20,798 nucleotides of DNA. It comes from a virus. Below, piece after piece: positions 13,983-20,798 of the stretch. Within the stretch, counting starts at the first letter, position 1; each line of letters starts with the position of its first letter. Location: positions 1 through 20,798 of IMG/VR virus record IMGVR_UViG_3300047444_000288; one strand, 5' to 3'. Made by a program: the position numbers and the translations under genes. The notes beneath the pieces are model-generated. The model saw only the letters and a list, made by a program, of their open reading frames with translations. It ran no database searches and had not been told where the DNA came from.

Positions 13983-15082
13983 CACTTAACCCTCTCATTC
14001 GGTATGGCATAAAGCACAGCGTTTGAGCCACACCAACAATGCAAGCGTAGCAAAAACTTGTAGTCTTCCAACAAGGTCATCAACCAAAAGGGTGTCTGCC
14101 ATAAACCATCAGCATTGTGACAAACGGCTATTGCGAGAATGGGGCGCTTATCCAGTAAGATACGCTTAGTCCCCTTCAAAGCAGGTAGTTCAGCCCCCTC
14201 AAGATGCATCTTAATAAAGGTAGCCGGTAAGTGGTAGTTATCAAGTGTGTGCGTAGCAATGTAATCATTCCCAGTATTTGAAATCTGTGAAGCAAGCCCA
14301 AGGCCGGAGTGAAACTTCGCCACACCTAACTTTTCATGCAAAGCATAAGGGATGATCTCAATGCGCGTGTTCTGTGGCACCCTTTTACGCAAGACCCGCC
14401 TGTTGTTCAGGTCAGGCTCATAGGCAGCAATCAGATCAAACTTGCCACCTGTGATCTTGATAAATTCTAGCGCTACATCACCGTAGCAGGCACCAGCGTC
14501 AACAAAGATTTCATGCTCATGCAGTACCTTGGTTACTTCTGGTATGAAATATTGCTGAGCCTTGGGCACCAACGGTGCGGTTTCAAATGACCATTCCTGA
14601 CGCAGCCGCCGCCATGCAATAAATTGAAGATGGTGGGCGCGGGAGGTATCATCAGCCCAAGTTGTCAGAACTTTGTTGATCTTCTCCTTGTCATTGTCAG
14701 TCAGATGATCAGCAAACCATCCATTAGCTAATGGATGTAAATGTTTGAAGTTCTCAGTAAAATCATAAAAGGGTAGGATTGTTTTGAAACCACGTCCTAA
14801 CAGTGCTTGCTCAATTGGAACATAGGGGGCCGTCACAACACACACTGCAATGCAACTATCAGGGTCTGCTTCCTCGTCGTACTCAATGGCCTGTGCAGAG
14901 CGGTGCCCTATGAATTTCAGATACCCCTGTGCCATTTCCCCAAGTTTTCCCCTGCCGTAAAGCACCAGGGGCGCGTCAGTTAAGGGTGAAGGGCAGCACG
15001 TATCAGTTGCCAGTTTTTCCAACAAGGCTGACGCCACTGCAGGGCTTGGTGACTCCTTAAATGTTTTAGCTATATGAGGCAC
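13982..15082 (-). CDS. FkbM-family methyltransferase
   Basis: A 366-aa protein. The C-terminal half is a FkbM (Methyltransf_21) domain: IFVDAGACYGDVALEFIK (192-209, SAM motif I), AAYEPDLNN (219-227, acidic ribose contact), IKMHLEGAELPALKG (290-304, the family's 'IKxDxEGxExxxLKG'), and RPILAIAVCHN (313-323). The N-terminal part (about 36-115) has a Rossmann-like start LVLYGRGKLGEMAQGYL, as seen in longer FkbM proteins. FkbM enzymes O-methylate sugars and polyketides. The start is GTG at 15082 because an in-frame TAA lies four codons upstream; no strong ribosome site is visible. It follows a terminator-like hairpin, so expression may depend on read-through. First gene of the enzyme cassette. 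Confidence 0.85.
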   Translation of the reverse strand: MPHIAKTFKESPSPAVASALLEKLATDTCCPSPLTDAPLVLYGRGKLGEMAQGYLKFIGHRSAQAIEYDEEADPDSCIAVCVVTAPYVPIEQALLGRGFKTILPFYDFTENFKHLHPLANGWFADHLTDNDKEKINKVLTTWADDTSRAHHLQFIAWRRLRQEWSFETAPLVPKAQQYFIPEVTKVLHEHEIFVDAGACYGDVALEFIKITGGKFDLIAAYEPDLNNRRVLRKRVPQNTRIEIIPYALHEKLGVAKFHSGLGLASQISNTGNDYIATHTLDNYHLPATFIKMHLEGAELPALKGTKRILLDKRPILAIAVCHNADGLWQTPFWLMTLLEDYKFLLRLHCWCGSNAVLYAIPNERVK

Positions 15083-15095
15083 GAAGTCACTTTAC

Positions 15096-15134
15096 TTAAA
15101 GAACTCCTGTGCCAGCAATGGCCAGCACAGGAGT
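15096..15134 (-). terminator. Terminator-like hairpin after the decoration-like gene
   Basis: A perfect 10-bp inverted repeat ACTCCTGTGC / GCACAGGAGT (15134-15125 and 15112-15103 on the transcribed strand) encloses a 12-nt loop, followed by TTCTTTAA. It begins 10 nt after the stop of the 192-aa gene. The stem is strong but the T-tract is short and interrupted, so partial termination is likelier than a full stop. That would lower expression of the enzyme cassette relative to the structural gene. Confidence 0.6.
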
Positions 15135-15143
15135 ACTGTATCA

Positions 15144-15722
15144 TTACGAGGTAGCACCCACAACCGGGTAGTTCAGGACGGCCGCGTTCGGGCCAGCCGC
15201 AGAGCCGTTTGCACCAGTGATGACAATACCGTTGACTTGGTACGTCGTATTGGTGCCACCGCCCGTGCTGGTCAGGACGCCGCCAAGCGTTGCGCTGCTA
15301 TGAAGCTGTGAAAGCTTAACAGCAGTAGCCAACGTCTTGACGTTCTGGGCATTGCCAGCACGCTGAACCCAGAAGTAGCAACCCTTTTGGGTACCAGACG
15401 GGGCAGGCACAACAAGGCTGCCCTGACTGCCACCAACGACGCCCACCAGCAAGCCAGTCGCATTGGTAGCTGCCGTAACAGAGGCACCACCAATAAGCGC
15501 AACTGACCATGAGCCGGGGGTTTGAGCAATGATCACCACACTACCGGCAGCAAGCGTGATGCTGGCGGTGCAGTAAACAAACTCAGAACCATCCGTGCCC
15601 CAGGCAAGCTCACCTGGGAGGAACGGCGGGTTGGGGTACTCAGGCGTAGACGTGTCCAGGATGAACACCGAATTTATGTCGATGCCCTCCTGTGTAGTGG
15701 TACTATAAATTGCAGCGGCCAT
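15144..15722 (-). CDS. Capsid decoration-like structural protein
   Basis: A 192-aa protein whose layout matches a family of phage head-decoration or head-associated proteins. LPGELAWGTDGSEFVYCTAS (about 35-54) corresponds to 'LGTxxxGxDGxEYVYVxAS'. It is followed by a hydrophobic strand AAGSVVIIAQT, a middle strand LLVGVVGGSQG, and KGCYFWVQRAGNAQNV ('GxYxWVQxxG'). The end holds GIVITGANGSAAGPNAAVLNYPVV-type sequence with the final 'xxYPxV'. It has its own 233-nt leader, the best ribosome site in the window (AAAGGAGG, 6 nt spacing) and a hairpin behind it, which point to high expression. GC content is clearly higher than in the fibre gene before it. Family placement is by pattern recognition; another abundant virion protein is possible. 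Confidence 0.6.
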   Translation of the reverse strand: MAAAIYSTTTQEGIDINSVFILDTSTPEYPNPPFLPGELAWGTDGSEFVYCTASITLAAGSVVIIAQTPGSWSVALIGGASVTAATNATGLLVGVVGGSQGSLVVPAPSGTQKGCYFWVQRAGNAQNVKTLATAVKLSQLHSSATLGGVLTSTGGGTNTTYQVNGIVITGANGSAAGPNAAVLNYPVVGATS

Positions 15723-15955
15723 GATTGGCCTCCTTTGTGTTACAGGGTTTTAGTTCAGAGGCTCGATGGATTGGTTTCCAATGGCCATAGGGTACGCGCA
15801 CAATACCGGAATTGGTTTTCCGGTCAGTTAAATTCTTGGGTCAGATACCGCGCCTGTGCAACATGACGCAAACAGAAAATGCCGCAACGCACTCATTTAT
15901 TAAGGCGTAAACACATAAGTCCCAAGATATGCCGACCACATATCGTTGCCCATAT
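15723..15955 (-). other. Gene-poor leader between fibre and decoration-like genes
   Basis: This 233-nt interval is the longest without a confident gene. It contains a 17-codon ORF at 15953-15900 (MGNDMWSAYLGTYVFTP), which begins 2 nt after the fibre stop. A 22-codon ORF follows at about 15896-15828 (MSALRHFLFASCCTGA...). A perfect 7-bp hairpin ACCGGAA-TTGGTT-TTCCGGT lies at 15805-15824 with no T-tract on either side. A poor sigma-70-like match (TTGGGA, 17 nt, TAATAA) lies at 15925-15897. None is strong enough to call, but an independent leader or promoter for the next gene is plausible. Confidence 0.35.
15729..15736 (-). promoter_or_regulatory. Strong Shine-Dalgarno of the decoration-like gene
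   Basis: The transcribed strand reads AAAGGAGG, a near-perfect match to the 16S rRNA tail, 6 nt before the ATG at 15722. It is the strongest ribosome site seen before any gene in the window and fits a highly produced virion protein. Confidence 0.75.
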
Positions 15956-18889
15956 TTATGAATTAAAATTTTCTAATGCAACAAGACTTTGAAATGACGA
16001 ATAAGTATAAAGATCTCCAGTAGCCAATGACCAAATAGGGCTGTAAAGGCTATTTGAGTTTCCTATATCAAGAAACCAACCTGGAATTGCCGTATTGCCC
16101 AAGCCATATTTTAAATTATTCAAGTATAGACATACGGCGTTCCTAAAATAATCGCTATTTTTGAATCCAGACAGCAAATTTGAAATCTTGGATGATGCTG
16201 TCGAATTTAAATAAAACGCAGAAGAAGGAAGTCCATACGCATTACTGCCAATAGCCCCGTAGTCCAATCCGAGTTGAATTGCTTGAGTTGCCGTCATCGC
16301 AATGGCGTCATAGGCCGCCTCATAAACAATAAACGGTAGCCCAAGCGACCCAAAAGTCGATGTGAGGGATGGATAAATGACCGCAGAATACTGATTAAGG
16401 CTTATGCCATTCGTCTGCGCTCCAGTTCCATCATCTCTGGTTCCAGAAATAACATCGTTCAGCATCCATTGTAATGCCTTGACCGTATTTCCCGCCGCGT
16501 AATCATCTGCGGCTGTAACAAGTCCAGCATTAACACCGGGAACTACTCTGGTTGCCGATCCTCCACTTATGTAACTAGTAAGCGCACTAAAGTCCGATGT
16601 ATAGACCGTTGTTACAGTATGAATGCCAGATTGTGATCCTGTTGTGTTTATGGCAGTTCCGTTTGCCGTCGTTGCAAACTGACATGTAGAACCAGATTGA
16701 TTTACTACAAAATATGTTGTTCCTGCTGTGATTCCTATCGGTAAAGCGCCGCTTGTCGAAAATACAATCATATCGCCATTTGCAAGTGCGCTGCTAGTTG
16801 TGACAATGCCCGGATTTGTAATTGTTATTGTAGATGTTTCATAAACAGCCCTAACAACATTGGTTAGTTGGAATGTATCTGTTGTCTTGTTTGCAACGGT
16901 TCCATATACGCCATTTAATTGTGTAGTACCAGTTATGCTGGATAATTTTACCCTATCCCCATTCGAGTAACCATGCGCGGTTGCGGTAATGACACCAGGA
17001 TTAACAGTAGTAATTCCAGATATGGTCTTGGCCGCCTGCAAGGTTATGTAGCTTGTGGGCGCACCCGGAAGCCCTGGAAGATTTGGACCTTCAAAATAAT
17101 TGCCAGAATGATACGCCTTCATAAAATCTAACGGTCGATTTGGAGAGATTGTCCAGTTTGTAGCAATAGCATTGCTTGAAAAAGACAAAGTTGTCGAACT
17201 AACAGTCTGTGAATTATTCACTGTCCAAGAAGTGCCAGAGCCAGACAAAATTCTCGTATTTGTTGCTACTCCGGTTCCAGTTACCAGTTGTCCGGCCTGT
17301 ATTCCAGTTCCGCTGGAAACTGTCAGTGTAGTTCCAGAAATTGATCCGGTAGTTGATGCACTAGACGCGCCAAGAGTGTAATACCCATTTAAATCCAGCG
17401 TAAGTTCAGGACCCTTCATCGTCCAGTCTCGAAAGTCAGTATATGAAGAAGCCGCAATAAATATCCCCATAGATGGCATCAAAGTTGACGCGGCGGCGGG
17501 CCAATTGGCGGAGATTTGGCCTATTAAACTTCTGAACTTGTACGCCATCATATCTGATTTAGATTGAAAATTAGGGTTTGGAAATCCAATCGCAGCACCC
17601 TCTCCAATTCCCCAATTATGTTGCGCACCCGTGTATTCAAATTCATTGCTATATTCTACATATGTTTTTAAGTCTGAGTTCATCGTGTTGGAAAGCACAT
17701 TGCCAAACGATACTGCCGACGCCACATCATAAAGTGCCGGAATATGAAACCATCCGTCACAATTGACCGCATTGCATAATTGAGCTTGAACCGAAAGAGG
17801 GACTGATGTTGCAAGGCCACCGCCAAAATATAGCCAGCAATCCATTTTAAGATCGTAGCTAAATGTATAGATGGAATTGAGAGCGAGAGAACCAACCGAT
17901 AGATTACTCGCTTGCAAGTCCAGATATTTTATCGCTTTAGCGCCTCGACTTGCCCCGCCAGGACCATGAACATCCAATGTTGGAGTAGCACTTGTGTTAG
18001 TGATTCCAATTTTCCCTATAAATAATTCGCCATCTGTAAGAGTGTTTGGAGTATCGGATGTGGCGACGCCAACATAAGAAACACCATCGGTGCTGTAGAT
18101 AACATTTGGCCCACCTCCTAGGGAGGTACTGTCGCCAGCGGCAGCGGATGGAGGGTAATAGGGGTTTACATAAGTCATACAATCAACGGGAGGATCGTAT
18201 TGGAATCGAGAATGATTGCATGAGTTGTTATACGTTCCAGACCACAATAAAAATCTTAATATCTTGGGATTTATCTTTTTCAACCACGTTATGTAGTCTG
18301 GATTAAAAATTTGTGTCCCTGTTAATGTCAGACAAGACGCCATACTTGAAACCTGGTCTGAACGACATATTGCAATGTTGCTTATATTTGAAATATTGGC
18401 ACCAGCCAAAAATATCAATTGACCAATTGCGCTTCCTGTTCCGCCCGCTGGCGGCGTTAATTCTACCATTCCATCTGTGCCAATCAAATTTACCCCGCCA
18501 GCCCCAGACGGGGAAGTTACAAAACTATTCTGTCCCTGCTGAATTGTCGTTCCAACTCCACAATTCAACCATACCCCAGGTGTACCGGTGGCATACCCGC
18601 CTGACGATCCGGTAACGGTCCCAAAATTTCCTGTCCATGCGATATAGTATGATCCACTATACTGCGTAGTACTAGGAGCACTTGGATTGCAAATCAGATT
18701 TTGCGACGGAGGGGAACTTATCGGATAGTTATTGACATTAAAATTAAATTGATAGGCGTATGTTCCTGAAGCATTGCGAAATGCTCCTGCTGATTTCAAA
18801 AAATTTTTGAATGGATATGTCTGGTATCCAGGCGGAGAAATGTTTAATACTGAATTTCCAACCCCTCTGCCGCCACTGAACATTGCCAT
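15956..18889 (-). CDS. Tail fibre/tailspike with split glycoside-hydrolase-like barrel
   Basis: A 977-aa protein. Residues about 195-490 resemble a bacterial TIM-barrel family related to clan GH-A hydrolases: ILRFLLWSGTYNNS (about 210-223), GWFHIPALYDVASAV (379-393), then TYVEYSNEFEYTGAQHNWG (409-427), where N415-E416 sits as a clan GH-A acid/base. A candidate nucleophile, E857, lies in LPFIVYEAAYDA. Between them are three fibre modules: a beta repeat at about 511-575 (TTGSISGTTLTVSSGTGIQ), an E1_FCCH-like domain at about 622-676 (PGVITATAHGYSNGDRV, TQLNGVYGTVANKTTDTFQL), and a related one at about 690-760 (LPIGITAGTTYFVVNQ). It probably binds or degrades a host-surface polysaccharide. AT-rich compared with neighbours. 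The ATG at 18889 is 3 nt after the previous stop; an in-frame ATG two codons later is possible. Confidence 0.75.
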   Translation of the reverse strand: MAMFSGGRGVGNSVLNISPPGYQTYPFKNFLKSAGAFRNASGTYAYQFNFNVNNYPISSPPSQNLICNPSAPSTTQYSGSYYIAWTGNFGTVTGSSGGYATGTPGVWLNCGVGTTIQQGQNSFVTSPSGAGGVNLIGTDGMVELTPPAGGTGSAIGQLIFLAGANISNISNIAICRSDQVSSMASCLTLTGTQIFNPDYITWLKKINPKILRFLLWSGTYNNSCNHSRFQYDPPVDCMTYVNPYYPPSAAAGDSTSLGGGPNVIYSTDGVSYVGVATSDTPNTLTDGELFIGKIGITNTSATPTLDVHGPGGASRGAKAIKYLDLQASNLSVGSLALNSIYTFSYDLKMDCWLYFGGGLATSVPLSVQAQLCNAVNCDGWFHIPALYDVASAVSFGNVLSNTMNSDLKTYVEYSNEFEYTGAQHNWGIGEGAAIGFPNPNFQSKSDMMAYKFRSLIGQISANWPAAASTLMPSMGIFIAASSYTDFRDWTMKGPELTLDLNGYYTLGASSASTTGSISGTTLTVSSGTGIQAGQLVTGTGVATNTRILSGSGTSWTVNNSQTVSSTTLSFSSNAIATNWTISPNRPLDFMKAYHSGNYFEGPNLPGLPGAPTSYITLQAAKTISGITTVNPGVITATAHGYSNGDRVKLSSITGTTQLNGVYGTVANKTTDTFQLTNVVRAVYETSTITITNPGIVTTSSALANGDMIVFSTSGALPIGITAGTTYFVVNQSGSTCQFATTANGTAINTTGSQSGIHTVTTVYTSDFSALTSYISGGSATRVVPGVNAGLVTAADDYAAGNTVKALQWMLNDVISGTRDDGTGAQTNGISLNQYSAVIYPSLTSTFGSLGLPFIVYEAAYDAIAMTATQAIQLGLDYGAIGSNAYGLPSSAFYLNSTASSKISNLLSGFKNSDYFRNAVCLYLNNLKYGLGNTAIPGWFLDIGNSNSLYSPIWSLATGDLYTYSSFQSLVALENFNS

Positions 18890-18892
18890 ATT

Positions 18893-19609
18893 TCATGGCC
18901 CATAAGGAAGGTATATGCTTGTCAACTGAGCAGAACCGCTATTAAAAACCAACCCAACGGTACTTGCTCCTGCCGAATCACCAGTTGAGTGTCCAGCACT
19001 ATATGCCTCATTCGTCCCCCCGGTTAGGGCAACAGTATCAACATCCTTGGTAAGACCAGTTGCCGTTGTTGATGTGGGAGTTGTTACGGCATTAGCAATG
19101 CCAACAGTAGCTCCACCGGCAAACTTAGTTACCGACACCGTTGCATTTGATGTTGATCCAACTCCCGTTCCAGTCTGATTTCTGGAAAGCAACTGCCATA
19201 CTGTTAGAGAGGAATATAATATTGTGCTGCTAGAAGCCAACGTGAATGTGATTGTGTCTGTTGTAGCAGTTGTAGCCGCTCTATAAATAAATGCGTCTGT
19301 ATGATTACCAATAGCATTATAAGTATGTGCATCAAGTGTTGCTGTTATCGAGCCAGTAGAAAGAACTAAACTTACAGGAGGATCGATCGCTGTTCCGCCA
19401 GATTGTCTTGCAACGATACCAAGTATAACTTCCTTAAAGGCCGAAGTATCTGACCCAAGACTTACGCCTGTATATGTAAGAACATTATTTGAATTGGTCG
19501 ATGCAGCTATAGCATTCCCGATGTATGTCAAAGCAAATGTCGGCGCACTACCTTTGACGGTCTGTGCAGCAGAATTAAGAAATCTTGCCGGATGTCTGTG
19601 CGGAAACAT
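18893..19609 (-). CDS. Beta-rich tail-associated protein, unknown function
   Basis: A 238-aa protein rich in Thr, Ser, Ala and Gly. It contains a beta-sandwich pattern often seen in phage tail or appendage proteins: LTYTGVSLGSDTSAFKEVIL with GIVARQSGG, then DAFIYRAATTATTDTITFTL and a closing strand LYSSLTVWQLL. After about residue 145 it becomes a Thr/Ala/Gly-rich repeat-like region ending in AQLTSIYLPYGP. The ATG shares one base with the upstream TGA (TGATG) and no ribosome site is visible, so it is translated by coupling. It sits just before the large fibre gene and may be a fibre-associated or virion-surface protein. No enzyme motif was seen. Confidence 0.6.
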   Translation of the reverse strand: MFPHRHPARFLNSAAQTVKGSAPTFALTYIGNAIAASTNSNNVLTYTGVSLGSDTSAFKEVILGIVARQSGGTAIDPPVSLVLSTGSITATLDAHTYNAIGNHTDAFIYRAATTATTDTITFTLASSSTILYSSLTVWQLLSRNQTGTGVGSTSNATVSVTKFAGGATVGIANAVTTPTSTTATGLTKDVDTVALTGGTNEAYSAGHSTGDSAGASTVGLVFNSGSAQLTSIYLPYGP

Positions 19610-20376
19610 CAGGAGAACTTACCAACCGCGAGAACTGACACATTCGCTCCTGTCGTAATGTACCAACCGCCAGCAACGCGGCTGACCGCGCCTACCGGGA
19701 TAGTGAAAGGAGTAAGCGTCAATAGGGCCGTGGTTCCACCCCCGGGATATGCAACAACTGTAGTTGGTCCTGAAGTTCCGTCTAGGATAGTAACAACGCC
19801 CGGAGCCGTAGTAGCAGGAATCACAATCACATAATCTAAATAATCACCAACCGCCCCTGTAGAAGATTTGATTGACGCCGCCGTTTGACTTGCCGCCACC
19901 GTGACATAGTAGCCAGTCGAAAACTTTGACATCGCCGTGGAAACAACACCATCTGTTGCGATGGTGACTGGCATTGAGTTTGCCATTGAATTCGTACCGA
20001 GAGCGTATGCCGTCCCGCCTACGGACGATACATCATGTCGCTGGGCACCAGCAGTTGTTAGTGAAACCGGACTTGTTTGTGCATTCGTATAACTTGGAGC
20101 AGCAGTCGTAACAGCCCCCATGACCATCGAGCCGGTCTGTCCTGAGGTTGTAGATCCTTGGGCTAGGCCAGTAGCAGCATCTACTACAGCATGAAGATTG
20201 GTACCCGTAGGTTGGATGACGGTGAGAGTATTGACCGGGCCTGAACCATCACCCTCGCTCAATACCTGTCCAAACGAATATGGCCCCGTCCCTGCCCCGC
20301 TTTCATCCCATACCCGCATGGTGCGTGAGGTTCCACCACCGTCCAATATCGCTAAGGTAGTCCATGCGCCAGCCAT
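19609..20376 (-). CDS. Tail-associated hypothetical protein
   Basis: A 255-aa protein. The N-terminus (MAGAWTTLAILDGGGTSRTM) and the C-terminal block (about 175-255: GAVGDYLDYVIVIPATTAPG, VVTILDGTSGPTTVVAYPGG, GWYITTGANVSVLAVGKF) recur, in my recollection, in hypothetical proteins of phage tail regions. The C-terminal block reads as a small beta-sandwich that may cap a fibre or bind a surface. The middle is Thr/Ser/Ala-rich. A good ribosome site (AGGAG, 7 nt) overlaps the stop of the upstream gene and supports the ATG at 20376. Function unknown. Confidence 0.6.
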   Translation of the reverse strand: MAGAWTTLAILDGGGTSRTMRVWDESGAGTGPYSFGQVLSEGDGSGPVNTLTVIQPTGTNLHAVVDAATGLAQGSTTSGQTGSMVMGAVTTAAPSYTNAQTSPVSLTTAGAQRHDVSSVGGTAYALGTNSMANSMPVTIATDGVVSTAMSKFSTGYYVTVAASQTAASIKSSTGAVGDYLDYVIVIPATTAPGVVTILDGTSGPTTVVAYPGGGTTALLTLTPFTIPVGAVSRVAGGWYITTGANVSVLAVGKFS

Positions 20377-20386
20377 CTGTAGTCTC

Positions 20387-20798
20387 CTAGACTATTGGAA
20401 GATACATTGAATTGCGATCACCACTGCCAGCACCACCTGTATCATTGAACTTTAATGCTTGAGTGAAACCAGCCGCTGAAATCGTAATTGTAAATGGTGA
20501 ACTATTATCAGCAATACTGTTAACATCAGTGACAGTTAACACTATCCCAGCAAACGTACCGGCAGCAGATGGAGTTCCACTAATAATCCCAGTACCTGTA
20601 TTAAGGGATAGACCAGTTGGCAATGTACCTGAACTTATAGAATAGACATAAGGAGCTGTGCCACCAGATGCTGACGGTGTTGCCCCAGTGTAAGGTGTAC
20701 CTTGAGTGCCACTAGTTACAGGGGTGTAACTAAGCGTTGTCTTTGTTGCTGAAACACCAGCGCTTGTTGCAGTAGAATTTCCAGAAGCATTCGTACCT
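20387..20798 (-). CDS. Tail-fibre protein with Ig-like He_PIG domain, 5' part missing
   Basis: The reading frame is open from the right edge (first full codon at 20797) to a TAG at 20389-20387, giving 136 codons, so the true start lies outside the window. The TTG at 20623 inside it is not a start: the domain begins upstream. The visible protein has LSYTPVTSGTQGTPYTG, then GGTAPYVYSISSGTLPTGLS and TGIISGTPSAAGTFAG. This is the classic He_PIG (putative Ig) pattern 'G..PY.y....LP.GL.l....G.isGTPt.aGt'. A short C-terminal tail (ALKFNDTGGAGSGDRN) follows. He_PIG domains are adhesive modules in bacterial surface and phage tail proteins. Confidence 0.75.
   Translation of the reverse strand, partial: GTNASGNSTATSAGVSATKTTLSYTPVTSGTQGTPYTGATPSASGGTAPYVYSISSGTLPTGLSLNTGTGIISGTPSAAGTFAGIVLTVTDVNSIADNSSPFTITISAAGFTQALKFNDTGGAGSGDRNSMYLPIV

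Noticed and set aside
15805-15824. Inverted repeat ACCGGAA/TTCCGGT as a terminator
   Set aside because: No T-run follows on either strand and the stem is only 7 bp. It may be an operator or nothing.
15897-15925. Sigma-70-like promoter TTGGGA-17-TAATAA for the decoration-like gene
   Set aside because: The match is poor in both boxes, and such sites are expected by chance in AT-rich DNA. Noted only in the leader entry.
1-20798. Prophage or host-chromosome context
   Set aside because: No integrase, attachment-site repeat, tRNA or host housekeeping gene is visible. The window is phage late genes throughout.

Overview
The window is a stretch of a tailed-phage genome, most likely a short-tailed (podovirus-like) phage. 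Every supportable gene lies on the minus strand, packed with 1-4 nt stop/start overlaps, so transcription runs from the right edge (20798) to the left edge (1). No terminase, portal, major capsid, replication, lysis or integrase gene is visible, and no tRNA or CRISPR array. This is a late virion-structure region with an unusual enzymatic insert. The host cannot be named from the sequence. Protein families and mixed base composition suggest an uncultured phage of a Gram-negative host, but that is inference.

Layout in transcription order: (1) 20798-15956 holds tail-fibre/receptor-binding type genes: an Ig-like (He_PIG) protein cut by the window edge, two beta-rich proteins of 255 and 238 aa, and a 977-aa fibre. 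The fibre looks like a glycoside-hydrolase-type barrel interrupted by three tail-fibre modules. (2) A 233-nt gene-poor leader with a strong Shine-Dalgarno precedes a 192-aa capsid-decoration-like protein, which is followed by a terminator-like hairpin. (3) 15082-9332 is a six-gene enzyme cassette: FkbM methyltransferase, Methyltransf_24-type methyltransferase, radical SAM/SPASM enzyme, GT9-like glycosyltransferase, DUF5672 glycosyltransferase and TPR-GT9 fusion. It probably makes and methylates a glycan on the virion or host surface. (4) 9303-7139 returns to head/neck genes: a coiled-coil protein, a 124-aa structural protein and a P22 gp4-like head-tail adaptor. (5) 7087-3542 has a double-HNH endonuclease, a 58-aa protein and three tail-surface proteins. 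(6) 3436-1 has a second HNH-AP2 endonuclease, the P22 gp10-like tail nozzle, two low-complexity small proteins, a GNAT-like protein and the start of one more gene.

The most striking observation is at the second HNH gene. The nozzle gene's natural start, coupled by ATGA to the gene before it, survives as a 20-codon stub at 3545-3483. The HNH gene follows, and then the functional nozzle gene restarts at 2921 with the same N-terminus. Over the first 15 codons 14 residues are identical, yet 11 of those codons differ synonymously. This looks like a homing endonuclease that carries a recoded replacement start for the gene it interrupts.
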